A DNA stretch of 64,000 bases from Heliopora coerulea. Lineage: Eukaryota > Cnidaria > Anthozoa > Scleralcyonacea > Helioporidae. The translations under genes and the position numbers were made by a program. Positions 1-10,900 of the stretch are shown piece by piece. The first letter of the stretch is position 1. Every line of letters starts with the position of its first letter. The stretch covers positions 134,501 through 198,500 of the forward strand of contig JASJOG010000046.1 of the NCBI GenBank assembly GCA_030142905.1. Direction: 5' to 3'. The notes beneath the pieces were generated by a model that worked only from the letters and a program-made list of their open reading frames with translations, had not been told where the DNA came from and did no database searches.

Positions 1-934
1 GCATTTGATAGTGTCCCACATGACATTTTATTTAATAAAATCAAGAAAATACCCATTAAGCCATATATTATAAACTGGATGATTGGCTTTTCGAGCAACC
101 GCAAACAGAGAGTGAAAGTAGATGGCGTTACATCCGAATTTTTAGACATTAATCGTGGTGTACCTCAGGGGACTGTACTCGGACCTGTAATGTTTTTTTA
201 TAATGGTTATTGATATCAAGGCGGTGAATCCCTCTAATGACCTATCCAAATTTGCTGATGATATCACAATAATAGCACCAGTATATGATTATGAAGATTC
301 AGCTGGGGATGAAGTGGAAAACATGAAACTATGGTCAAATGAAAATAGAATGTCTTTAAATATGGAGAAAACTTATGAAATGATTGTTCGCGGAAAAGTG
401 TCTACTCCCCTACTGGACCACATTCCATTCATAAAACGAAAAGATTGGCTCAAAATACTGGGTGTTACGATCGAAGAAATACCAGGAAAATGGGACAAAC
501 ACTTCGAAGAAATGATGAAAAAAGCTAGTAGCAGAATGTACGTTCTAAGAGTTTGTAAACATTATGGGTTCTCTACGCAACAATTAGATCTTCTTTTCAA
601 TAGTCTTATAATCTCTCTTTTCACCTTTGCAGTTGAAATTCGGGATAGAGCTTCTTATCACAAATACGTAAGTCAGATTGATAAGTTTGTCAATCGTGCC
701 CATAGAAATGGATGTACTAGCAACCGATCGGATTTTAAAGCAACAATATCGAACAGAGACAAGAAATTATGGACAAAAATTATAAATCATGAAAAGAATG
801 CTTTACACATTCTTTTACCTAACAAGATAAATCGACCTTTGAGACCGAGATGTCATGATTTTGAACTACCTATTGTTAAAACTGAGAGGTTTAAAAACGC
901 TTTTATAAATAGATGTCTTTTCAATTTTATATGA
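1..934 (+). pseudogene. 3' part of LINE reverse transcriptase (copy A)
   Basis: The window opens inside the reverse transcriptase palm of a non-LTR retrotransposon. The first frame reads motif A (AFDSVPHDIL) and motif B (GVPQGTVLGP), then hits a stop just after 210. A frameshift at the seven-T run near 192-198 continues the protein as the open frame 203-934, which holds the catalytic FADD motif about 20 residues in, followed by thumb and C-terminal region. The 243-residue segment is identical to that at 34231-34962 and shares the same T-run frameshift, so the LINE was dead before the duplication. APE-type CR1/Jockey group is the likely family. Confidence 0.9.
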
Positions 935-1190
935 ACTGTTCATATTTTTATATCTTATTACTTCCGTAATTTTATAATCGATGTAAATAATTCTGTAATA
1001 CCTAATTGTAGTATTTTAACATGTAAACTCAGACGTTTGTTTTGAGTATTTCAATAGACTTTTAAGACTTTTAATTAGTATTTGTTTGTAATGCTTGGAA
1101 AGGCCTAAACTTTAATCATCAACATCGTACGGTGGAAATTAAAGGACTCTTATCAAAATTTAAACCGACCAAGCGCTGGGGTACTTAACT

Positions 1191-1292
1191 AACCCTATTC
1201 CCCACGGGGGTCAATATGACCCTCCTATGTTTTAGAACCTATATTTCAGACCCCTATATAGGGGTCTGAAATAGCCCGTGGGGAATAGGGTT
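1191..1292. repeat. Cloverleaf-like palindrome (nested perfect inverted repeats)
   Basis: An 18-bp perfect inverted repeat (1191-1208 and 1275-1292, starting AACCCTATTCCCCACGGG) encloses two further perfect palindromes: GGGTCAATATGACCC at 1208-1222 and a 32-bp palindrome at 1242-1273 centred on CCCCTATATAGGGG. The right end abuts TTAA and the left end CTAA, with CCCTATTCCCC ends, which recalls a tiny piggyBac-type MITE, but that family assignment is an inference. The same structure is at 35219-35320. Confidence 0.9.
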
Positions 1293-1299
1293 AAAAGTA

Positions 1300-3545
1300 T
1301 CGTTACTAAATGTGCTACCAAATGCTAAACTTCAGTACTGACTAGAAATGCATATTACAAACTGAACAACATGCTTCCATGGTCAATTGGACTTGGTATA
1401 TGTTCGATTTGAGAACAGCTCATGCTGACCTACTTATATCGAACGCAGCATGGCTGTGTTCTTCCACTTGCGTGTACACTCAGTTGCGTCGCATGTTTTT
1501 TCCAGAAAATACCTCTTGAACAAATTGGCTCGGTATGTCGTTAACTGGATTTAGATTCCATACTTGCCTATAGTGTTTAGGCACCCAAAAAGTTGATCAA
1601 TTCAAGATTTGTAATGGAAGAACTATTCCATGTTTAGGTTCGGGAATAATACTATGCATGTTATTGTTAAACTGTCACGGTTAAAATCAGTTTCCAAAGT
1701 TCTATCGTGTTATGAAGGATTTGTCTGTCCATACTGGATTTACACCACACTATCAGCCTATTTCTTCTACAACTGTGAAAATTAACTTAGTATGTACTGC
1801 ACGTTTCAGTTCTGGTTCTGGTGTGCACGTTTTTTCGCTTAATTTTAAAGTGAGAGTTAATTGGAGAACTTATTTGCTTGCACTGAAACGCTAACAGACA
1901 GCGGACCTTGAAACCAAACAGGCAGAATTGGCAGTTCCCTCTCTCAGCTACGAGCGTAATCATCCGTAAACCCTGCACGTTTACCGTATAATCGTCACAA
2001 GCTTGTGACACACATACTTCAGGATCATGCAACTGTCGTACGATTAAGGTGGTCTAATAAAAAAAAGAAATGTTTGGATGTTTAAATATTAAGGCAAATG
2101 TGTTTGTTATCATAATAGTATATCGAATTTTAACTATGAAAATCATCTTTTTAATTTGTCAGTTCCCATGGTAACCAAGATAATGGGACATTAACAGCGA
2201 AATATTGCACCTACTTTCAAACATGATGTAGAACTCTCCAATGGTCAGATAAGTTTTATGTAGGTCTTTGTGCATTAGCATAAAGCTATTCTAAGTACTA
2301 AACCTAAAAACTCCACATTTCCCGAGCTTTTTCAGATTGTTTTTCAGATTCTAGTAGAGAACATTCGATACCTCAGACAAAGTAACTAGACAATGTACAA
2401 TTTTAGAAAGTGCTACAACATTAAATTTTGTGGGTTCAGTTCCAAGATTGTTATGTTGGGTACCTGCGTTGAAAATTTGGTAGGAATCAGTAAAAAGGCA
2501 AATTTAACTTTACATTTTAGAAAGACGTTTTTCAACAACTTTAACATCTCGAGAAAAGTAGAATCAAAGTTCAACATGGAATATGCATTGTAGAGTTCGT
2601 AGTCTTCCAATATCTACAAGAAGGACCTAAAGGTGCTCTTCATATGCTCAATGTTTTCATAAGGTTCTTGTCCCAAGTTCAAGGTCAACGTAAAAATTTT
2701 CAAGCTCATTCAAGGTCACCGTGGGGAATAACCTTCAGTAACAGTTTCTTCCAGCTAATTTTCAGTGATTTATTTAAATTCGAAGTTCTTCCATAATCGG
2801 AGAGGTTAGGAAAGTACGCCTTAAAACAACCTCAAGGTCTCGTCAAGGTCATTACTATTGCATTCTGAACAACATTTAGATAAAATATAACCAAAATAAT
2901 ATTTCCGAAAAAGTCGATATTTTAAGCATAAGAAAACCATTAAAAGAACATAGCAGTCGCCCAAAGTGACTGTAAAGATTGTGGATGTTGGAACCTGAAA
3001 CGAGGAACTGAGGAAGTAGACTCTCGGTCTTTTTTCGAAACTGCAACGATGACGACAAAACAGTCCCACTAAAATTATATGACTCACCATGTTGATCACT
3101 CCAATTCACTTTTTTACCCCACCCAACGCCCATGGTGAAAGAGTCAAAGTAATGAACATTACTTCTTGGGCTACAAACGGGGTCGTATACGATCCGACGT
3201 TTGTTCTTCACGGTCTTGTGTAAGCGCAAGTCTAAATTTATTAGTCGTGACATTGTTAAACTAAAGACAAAGCAAGCGTGTAAAAATAGCCTCGTCTCTC
3301 CCAACCCCCTCCTAGGAGACAGTGTGATCGCTGAAGCCTGCAGAGTCTTTGCGGAGTACCTCACTAGTCTACCATGGCGGGTCTTAAACACCGAAATTGT
3401 ATGAATTTTGCCTACTCTATAGTCGGAAACGATCTAGTTGTCCTTGTGAGAGCCCTTGGTGAAGTGGATGTCATAAAAAATCGCACAGAATCACACAGTA
3501 AGTGGTGTGAATGAGATGATCTTAAACATTCGGTAGCAAAAGGGT
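1300..3545. other. No recognisable gene
   Basis: This stretch holds only short open frames on both strands. The longest, minus strand 2876-3391, is in a different reading context in copy B (one base extra near 43308 and two fewer near 42907 change its ends), so it does not behave like a conserved gene. The AATAT at 2085-2089 is the empty target of the BEL/Pao insertion present in copy B. Confidence 0.6.
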
Positions 3546-3550
3546 TAAAG

Positions 3551-3557
3551 TATAAAA
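3551..3557 (+). promoter_or_regulatory. TATA-box-like TATAAAA
   Basis: A consensus TATAAAA lies in a mixed-composition region, with an ATG at 3649 opening an 18-codon frame (MKRRTFYIESEFGEDDRQ) that ends in TAA, or could splice at the GTAAAT overlapping codon 18. It is kept in copy B at 43434-43440. There is no independent evidence of transcription. Confidence 0.25.
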
Positions 3558-3989
3558 ACAGGTTGCAAGCCAAGACGCTTTTAGTTTAACGATTAGTTAA
3601 ATTTCGCGCAAGAGGGAATTTGTCATTCAAAGAAAAGAAAAGCGTAAGATGAAGAGAAGGACTTTCTACATTGAGTCTGAATTTGGGGAAGATGATCGCC
3701 AGTAAATTGCAACTAAAAGGAAATGACATGACACGGAACCGAAAAGTTTAAGTGGGATGAAGAAATTACCTTAAGAAGAAAACAAACGATAGAGTTTTTC
3801 ACGAGTTTTTGTTTTTCATCTAAGTAACCACTCCTAATAAAGATACGTTACAGCTCTTCTAATTCAGACATAAACGTGGCGTATGTGGAACTGGCAATAA
3901 AAACAATTGTTAAAAAAACGAAAAGTTAACCTTTAAACAAACTTTACATGAATGCAGTTACAACTACGAGTTCATAATTTTTCCGTTTT

Positions 3990-4118
3990 TTATTTTTCTT
4001 CGTCCGATGATTCTAATGGCTTTACTTTCTTGAGTGGTCTTGCTTGTTTCCCCTTTTTTGCTCTTTTTAAATCATTGGTTTTCTTCTTCGTTTTTAGTTT
4101 TGACGACTCATCAGCCCA
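3990..4118 (-). CDS. Candidate terminal exon, basic tail protein (minus strand)
   Basis: On the minus strand a good acceptor (TTTCTTTCAG) precedes a 42-codon phase-0 frame ending in TAA. It is rich in Lys in its first three quarters (KLKTKKKTNDLKRAKKGK) and ends acidic (ESSDEEK), the look of a nuclear or nucleolar protein tail. AATAAA overlaps the stop codon on the minus strand and could be a polyadenylation signal. The exon is kept in copy B at 43873-44001. A further minus-strand exon candidate lies at 5140-5288, but joining the two directly gives the wrong phase, so at least one exon between them is missing. The protein family is not recognised. Confidence 0.4.
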   Translation of the reverse strand, partial: WADESSKLKTKKKTNDLKRAKKGKQARPLKKVKPLESSDEEK

Positions 4119-4134
4119 CTGAAAGAAATTACAC

Positions 4135-4554
4135 TTGTCTTTTGATTCAACATATTCAAAATTTTCTTTGTTTTCGAAAAAATGTGGATCATTTGAGAGT
4201 CATTTACTGAACACATTGTTATACATGTGTAGAACACAAGCAAGTGCTAACGCTCACATCCAACTTAAAAAGTACGTAAAGGAAGCTGGTTCTTATTACC
4301 ACAATAAATTTCTACAAGATGCTGGCACCATGTCAGACCGTTTGAACGGTCTAGCATTTGCAACGTTATGCAGCAACATCAAAAATGTCCCAAAAACTGT
4401 CGAACGAATGTTGATGCAAATGTACAAACAAAACGGTCGAAATGGGCCTTATAAAGAGCGGAATAAAATGGTTGGAGGAACGAAACTAAAGAAAACAACA
4501 GTCAACGTAGGAACGGTAGAACAATGGTTTAAATTCATTTGGACAATCATTTAA
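4135..4554 (+). CDS. Unidentified 139-codon open frame
   Basis: The frame is open for 139 codons but has no upstream ATG: a stop lies at 4120-4122 and the first codon is TTG. The middle (KYVKEAGSYYHNKFLQDAGTM, then SDRLNGLAF) reads like real protein and the second piece vaguely recalls the end of hAT-type transposases, which is a weak resemblance only. Copy B (44018-44437) differs at two residues (His to Arg, Gln to Glu) and stays open. It may be a transposon relic rather than a host exon. Confidence 0.3.
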   Translation: MSFDSTYSKFSLFSKKCGSFESHLLNTLLYMCRTQASANAHIQLKKYVKEAGSYYHNKFLQDAGTMSDRLNGLAFATLCSNIKNVPKTVERMLMQMYKQNGRNGPYKERNKMVGGTKLKKTTVNVGTVEQWFKFIWTII

Positions 4555-4867
4555 CAAGTTTGACTTAAGACACGAAAAAAAAATGTCAGCGGATAATGGA
4601 GCTAAAGCCTATTCATATCGAATAGGTTGCCATTAAAACGACTGTCCATTTTTAACGGATAAATTAAAACGTTTTAAGGTAATGATCTCAAAGTTGATTA
4701 CTTTGCATGATGGATAATAGCCTGTGAAGGCAAACTTTCTTTTCGCTCTTCTCGCATGGTTGTAGAGAGTTGAGTGCAGAAGAACCTCACCTATTCCGAA
4801 TTTGGTCAGTTGAATGATGTCACAAAGCTATAATTTTAGAACCATCTAACGATTTTATCGATATTAA

Positions 4868-4930
4868 TCGTAACCCTATTATTCCTAAACCTATGCCTAC
4901 TTCTGATCCTATCCCTGTTCCTAAACCTGG
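4868..4930. repeat. Degenerate CCTAAAC/CCTATCC repeat
   Basis: A short run of irregular units such as CCTAAACCTATGCC, CCTATCCCTG and CCTAAACCTGG. It is low-complexity and resembles the arms of the MITE at 25313-25472. It is also present in copy B near 44752-44813. Confidence 0.6.
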
Positions 4931-5139
4931 CTCTAAACTCATCTCAATAAAAACAAAAACAAAAATGAAAGAAGACCTATAAACCAGCTAAGCACTTGGA
5001 GTACTGAAACTGAATTAAAAGTCTGGTCCCGAAACGCCTCAGAGTACCAAAGGATATACTTTAAAACTATTTAAAAGTACATATTAGAAACTGACCCACA
5101 GATTTCCACACGCTAGATGCGAGAACGAGCCTCACTTAC

Positions 5140-5288
5140 CAAACTTAACATGGTTGTGTTGTTCGACTTGGAAGCGACCTCCCGACTCAAGCCGAATGTT
5201 AACTTCAGTCGATACTTCTAATGTAGATGATTTTTGTTTTTCATTATTTTCTTCTACGTCCACGTCCATGGGCTCTTCATCAGAAACG
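5140..5288 (-). CDS. Candidate internal exon, acidic protein (minus strand)
   Basis: A minus-strand frame bounded by an acceptor (ATTTTTAG) at its 5' end and a consensus donor (G|GTAAGTGAG) at its 3' end. It encodes 49 codons in phase 1, starting VSDEEPMDVDVEENNEKQK and continuing to a neutral, Val/Gln-rich second half. The acidic start and splice signals argue for a real exon. Copy B (45024-45172) keeps both splice sites and the open frame but has about six substitutions, three changing the protein, more than its surroundings. Family not recognised. Confidence 0.45.
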
Positions 5289-5836
5289 CTAAAAATTGAT
5301 CAATTTAAGGTTAATATCGCAAAAATGATTTATCATTCAGATCAGGTAGTTTTTCGTTCAACATGAGCGAAACAAAAATAGGCGGAAAAAACCTATGCGT
5401 GGCTGGCTGCAGCTATTCTAGGCTAAGACTGGAGCGTCCAGAATGGCACGACCTTGATTTAATTCTTGTGTGGGTTTAGTCTATGCATACTGGACGAACA
5501 TCAGATTATCAGCCTATTTATTCAATAATGATACACTTGAAAAAATTCTCAATTCCGATTTGTTGAGGCAAAGTAATTTCAAAGCAACTCAGTGCAGAGA
5601 AATGGTAATGAAGTGCCGAGGAAACATCTTCCAGAGCAAATTTCTTCGAGCACAAAGCATCCCCATTGGCTAACAAAATCCTGAAAGCCACAGGTAGCCA
5701 ATCAAATTAGAGCTTCTAAAACACGAGTAAAATGTGAAGAAGCTGCAAGTTAAAACAACGGCCAGGGTTTCGAGATTATTTTCTTTGCTTTTTAAAAATT
5801 TTAATTAGGAATTAACTTGCACTCGTTTGTTTACAG

Positions 5837-6024
5837 TACCTCAAATTGTATTCCCTCTGCGGACTCGCACAATTTTGAGTCCTTCAAAATGCACTCAGGC
5901 AAATTATTTCCAAACTGAACTCAAAACCGTAAATGGTAAAATGTCTATTTATACTGTACCACCTGATCAGCTAACAAAGCTCTTCTACTATCGTCAATCT
6001 ATTCATATGGAAAGTGTCCGATAA
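5837..6024 (+). CDS. Candidate terminal exon (plus strand)
   Basis: An acceptor (CGTTTGTTTACAG) is followed by an open frame of about 62 codons ending in TAA, with a protein-like composition (for example ANYFQTELKTVNGKMSIYTV). The frame immediately upstream also contains 5470-5673, a 67-codon open stretch, but no convincing donor joins them. Copy B (45721-45908) has one Pro to Ser change. It lies on the opposite strand from the exon candidates at 3990 and 5140, so at most one of the two gene models may be real. Confidence 0.3.
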
Positions 6025-6539
6025 ATTTGTACCGTAACTTGAGGATGAAAGTATGGTAGATTTACATTTTCAGTTCTTCAGATGATGCAAAACACAAAGC
6101 TTTTTTTAACTCGTCTCCGGCACAGAGTAAACAATCAACCACAGGTCCAACTCGCAGTCGGCAGCTTTGATGTTTGTGTCCTCGCGCATGTTGCCTCGCG
6201 CATCTCATTAATTCAAACCCCGCCATGTTCCTGGCAAGCGTCTAGCCCACGGACTTCCAAGTCAGTGGTCTAGCCCTGGCTGCATGTAGTCATGTGTTTT
6301 TCAACTTTCGTTCTCGGCTGAACTGAATTTTCGCATAATTGAAGTGGTTTTAGGGTCGTCGTCAACCTTAAATGTGATCGCAGGGCCAGAAGAGATAAGC
6401 GAAAAAATTGCTGATAAGCACATGTATACCAGTTGATCTTTTAACAGTTTTTGACTTGTTTAAAATCGTGATAAGATTAACAAGAATTCAGTACATGTTT
6501 GAATCCATCGAGCGTTGTCAACACGTTCGTACGCAGATC

Positions 6540-7439
6540 TAGGCTTTGATAGATTGTGCTCGTAAAACTAGCACATATTGCTACTAGCACTTCTCCCTTT
6601 TTACTACATCGTGCTGGGAAGTGTGTCAGTTTTTTTAAATTATGCTGATAATACTAAGAAGTGCGAAGAATATATGCTACTTGTTGTTTCTTTAAATAGT
6701 ACGCATTGTAGCCGCAGTCGTGCAGTTGGTGTTACTTAACGTTAACATGTTAAATGAAATACAACATGCATTCGTTTGAAGCAGTTGTAACTGTCAAAAT
6801 TATAACTGCAACTAGTTCATGCAGAGCCAATACTGTACTTTTTCGTACTGTTTAACAAACAACTCTGACCTTATCGCTTGTTGTACTGTGGCATAACACT
6901 AGCTTGCAGGTAATCTACAAGGACATGATCTTGCAGGTCACTGAAACATGAGGAGAGCAGAGAGAATGCTCATGAGAATTACATTTTTCGCATCAGATGT
7001 TCCTCTCTTTCCATAGTTATTTCCCTTCAATTAATCTCAGAGTTCGTTGTCGGGTTATTTCAACTGTTCCTGGGCCACTGCCTGTTTATGTCACTTCGTT
7101 TTCACGTTCTAAATCGCTGTCATCGTCCAAATCACTGTAAGTCGCCATCTTGATTTTTAAACAAACAGCGCTACAGTGGTACAGCCTACGGACAGTGGGT
7201 TAGTTGTCAGTAGAGACTGGTTACGAAACTACAAACATTCTCAAGCTGTTTGACCGCTGATTACTAGTAAATTCTGATAGTAAACTCTTTCAGCATAGTA
7301 AAATGAGTAATTCAATGCTTCAGAAGAAGCGGAAAATGATAATTATGCTTGCAGTGCTTTTTTCGGGAAAATCGTGAAAATTTTGTTCATAATTGAAAAT
7401 TATGCCAAAAATTGTGCGGGCACAATCTATCAAATCCTA
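6540..7439. mobile_element. 900-bp non-autonomous hAT element (MITE)
   Basis: Terminal inverted repeats begin TAGGCTTTGATAGATTGTGC on the left and TAGGATTTGATAGATTGTGC read inward from the right. They are flanked by a perfect 8-bp target duplication CGCAGATC (6532-6539 and 7440-7447). TIRs opening TAG and 8-bp duplications are the hAT hallmark. There is no transposase frame inside. The copy at 46424-47323 shares the same site, so insertion preceded the duplication. Confidence 0.88.
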
Positions 7440-7867
7440 CGCAGATCCAACAAATCTCGCGCCTTGGGCGTGTGACACACGCCTCAATGTTAATTCTCAC
7501 GCTCACACGCCCAGTTTAGTTGATCACACGCCTCCGTTAGTTTGCTTGTCGAGCTCTTTGTGATATTAGAATTAAAAATCTTAATGTTAATATTAAAAGT
7601 TTAATGTTAATGTAAAACAATTGCCAGAGGTTAAAATGGTTTTTCCAGAAGCTTTAACTCATGTTCCGTATGGACCGTATTAAAATAACGAGCGATTTGT
7701 CTTCAAAAAAGTGTGTACATCGGACGGAAATCTTTCCAGAAATCGCGAAAAATGCACTCATTGGGCTTATAAAACTTAAAATTTTTTGGGGGAGCATGAC
7801 CCCAAATTCCCCAAGAAAGTTCGCGGCTTCACCACAAACGTGTTTGCTACGCCTTCAGCAGTCTCCA

Positions 7868-8945
7868 GTGAACTCTAAAAAGACTGGAACGATACCTCAT
7901 TATGTCTGGCCTTACAACCGAGTGAAGCCGACATGGGGGCAGCCATGTGGGTCAAAAACACTCGTGGGAAAAACTTGTACTGAACTTTTATTTTTCATGG
8001 ACAGGTAATTCTAACAAATATGCAGTCCTAACGACATTCTATTCGACTTCACTAAGGACAAAAAAGAAAACTGTCAAAAAATCCGAAATTTGGGTGAATT
8101 TTTTTACGATAGGTTGCGTGCTTTACCACGTAGGGGACTGGGATGACCTGCAAATTGACCCACATGTCAACCTCCATGATGGCTTCAAAATATAGTTTGC
8201 AGGTATCATTGAACTCTAAAAAGACTGGAACGTTACCTCGCAGTACCAGGCTTCACGATTGAATGAAGCCGACATGGGGGCAGCCATGTAGGTCAAAAAC
8301 AATCGTGGGAAAAAGTTGTATTGAACCTTTACTTTTCATTCACAGTTAATTCTGACAAATATGCAGTCCTACCGACATTTTCCTCTACTTACTATGGATA
8401 AAAAAGAAAACTGTCAAAATATCCGAAAGTTGGGTGATGTTTTTCACAACAGGTTTCGTGTTTTATTGCGTCAGGGACTGGGATGGACCTACACATCGAA
8501 CTCTAAAAAGACTGGAACGATGCCTGCAAACTGTATTTTGAAGCCATCGTGGAGGCTGACATGTAGGTCAATTTGCAGGTCATCCCAGTCCCCTACGCAA
8601 TAAAACACGAAACCTGTTGTGAAAAACATCACCCAACTTTCGGGTTTTTTGACAGTTTTCTTTTTTATCCATAGTAAGTAGAGGAAAATGTCGGTAGGAC
8701 CGCATATTTGTCAGAATTAACTGTCAATGAAAAGTAAAGGTTCAATACAACTTTTCCCACGCGTGTTTTTGACCTACATGGCTGCCCCCATGTTGGCTTC
8801 ATTCAATCGTGAAGCCTGGTGCTACGAGGTAGTGTTCCAGTCTTTTTAGAGTTCAATAGACCTACATGTCAGCCTCCACGATGGCTTCAAGATACAGTTT
8901 GCAGCACTGATTTGCAGGTATCGCTCCAGTCTTTTTAGAGTTCAC
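7868..8945. mobile_element. Fold-back element with internal 0.28-kb palindrome
   Basis: Outer inverted ends read GTGAACTCTAAAAAGACTGG from each side. Inside, CTCTAAAAAGACTGGAACG occurs three times forward (7873, 8214, 8502) and its complement twice (ending 8851 and 8941). The arms 8210-8480 and 8580-8856 are near-perfect reverse complements around a ~100-bp centre, and 7868-8205 is a more diverged direct copy of the left arm. No target duplication is obvious and no coding frame exists. Transcription would give a long double-stranded RNA. It is present in copy B at 47752-48829. Confidence 0.88.
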
Positions 8946-9930
8946 CGGGTTGGACCTGTGGTTGATTATTTATTCTGTGTCTCAGAGCTACGCAAATTTG
9001 ACCCCCAACCAAATCCAACATGGCAGCGTTTAATTTTCGTAAATGATTTGATAGTAAACTTGGGCCAATGCCTCCTCTAGTTCTACTTATAATCTCTATG
9101 GGTAGTAAGACCAGACGGTTACCACAGATGACGATTATTAGCCTGGAGTATTTTTCAAGTGAACTGGAAACTTAGTTCGTCCCAACCAACACGCAACGAA
9201 TGATGGGAGGTACAGTAAGACATCCACTGGCTGACACCATGAGGAAAAGCTTCGGAGAGAGACAAAGAACTCGAGAGTTAGGTAGGCTTAGACAATTCAC
9301 CTATTGCGCTCATTGTCTTCAGAGGTACAGCGTGCATAAGTAAAGAACAGACTTTAAATATATACCTTGACACTCCAGTAAAATCCTCTGGTATTAACCA
9401 CAGTGAAATAGTAAAGTGTGCCCATGCCAGTAAGTGGGTTAATTTTCCTCATTCATCGAAACGTTAGTCTCTGTTCCTTAATAAATTATTCTTTTAAGTT
9501 ACAAATTTGTCATGCCTTTATTCCGTGCAATATGGTGGGCACTTACTCTTTATGATTTGTAATTAACAAATAAAATTATGACTTTCACGATCAGAATTTT
9601 TGGAGATTTGTTTAAAATCACAAATCGGAATCTTCTGATGTGGCTGGTGTACTGCAGCAGTTGTAATTCCTTGGTATATTTTGTGTGCAAGATGTGGTTG
9701 TTTACTGAGCCTATTGGGAATTAGCCATATTTCTTTATGGAATTAATTTCGACCCCGTCAAATTTGTCTGGTATACAAACTTTTTTTGTTAAATCGTATG
9801 TGCTGAAGGAAGCAAGTTTATATACTGTGATGATGTGGCAAAATGATTTGAATTCAATGTGCAGAGAAAGGTTTCACTGATAATCTCATGCGAGTGCAGA
9901 ACTTTCCTTAACTTATTTGAAACTCTGCTC
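8946..9930. other. No recognisable gene
   Basis: CpG-normal sequence with only short, non-conserved open frames; the 91-codon frame of copy B at 48952-49227 is interrupted by a stop in copy A. Near 9.93 kb both CpG content and identity between the copies drop. Confidence 0.6.
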
Positions 9931-10294
9931 ATTACCTCTTTTACCATGGCTAAATTGCAATGTGTAAGGAAATCTTTCCATGGTATTTGCTTGCTACATT
10001 TGTGGCTAATACTTCCAAAACTTCTATTGTTAGCTAAAAGTTTTGAAAGTATATGATGTATGATGACTTTGATGAGGTATTCCTGCTTATTCTTTTTGTA
10101 GATCAGGAAAATGTAACCGTAACATGAGATTGTTGCTTAAAGTCTGTTGTTGTTATTAGGATGGTGGTATAATCTTTCTGCTGTGATAGAGCTTTAAATT
10201 CAAAAAAAATCACGAACTGTTTTTCAATAATTAATTCGAATCCTGACTTGTATAAACCTTTTTCATTCTCACTCTAAAACTTTGTAAAATGTGT

Positions 10295-10900
10295 CAGGCT
10301 CACAACATGTGTTCAAGGTTCTGGAACACATGGTGGTACAATCAGCCATCTTCACTATTTACAAAGATGCAGAGAGCACTATTTGGCATTGCAGTGAAGC
10401 ACCATGCAGGTTCTAATAGACCAACTAATAATGGTAATTCTTTTGATGACACAGTCACTGCTAGTACAGTCAATTTAGGAATAAACAGCTCTCAAACTGA
10501 GTGCAAAGCTGATGAACATTCTAGCAAAAAGTGGTAGCAGAACAGCAAGGGCAACAACTGTAAAAAAGCTTAAATTGCAAAGAGGAGGGTAGAATTGTAC
10601 TAAACTCCTTAATATTGCTTAGAGCCACCAGCATCAATCAGCAGATATAAAATTAAACTTTGTGCTGTCCAATACAATACCATGCAAAATTATTGGTCAT
10701 ACAAATGTATGTTGTAGAGACAAGTATGCTAGAACACAAACCAACCAGAACTTCTGTGTTTAAATTGGTCCTGTGAATGTTTGAAAATTGTTTATAAACA
10801 GCCAAATGTTTGGCCTTTGTTAAAAGAAAATGACCTTGGATGGCCTCAAGCAAATGAAATTACCCAGACCATTTTTGGCTTAGAATAGAAAAAATAAAAT
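10295..10900 (+). repeat. Left arm of long inverted repeat
   Basis: This ~600-bp segment is the reverse complement of 16553-17179, starting at CAGGCTCACAACATGTGTTC and ending near an A/T-rich AAAAAATAAAAT. Both arms contain a partly open frame (SLFTKMQRALFGIAVK, then NSFDDTVTASTVNLGI) that is interrupted here at 10535 but runs 165 codons in one copy-B arm. No domain is recognised and other frames are open too, so coding is doubtful. Confidence 0.85.

Noticed and set aside
2876..3391. 171-codon minus-strand gene
   Set aside because: Small indels alter its ends in copy B, no splice or domain evidence; treated as chance.
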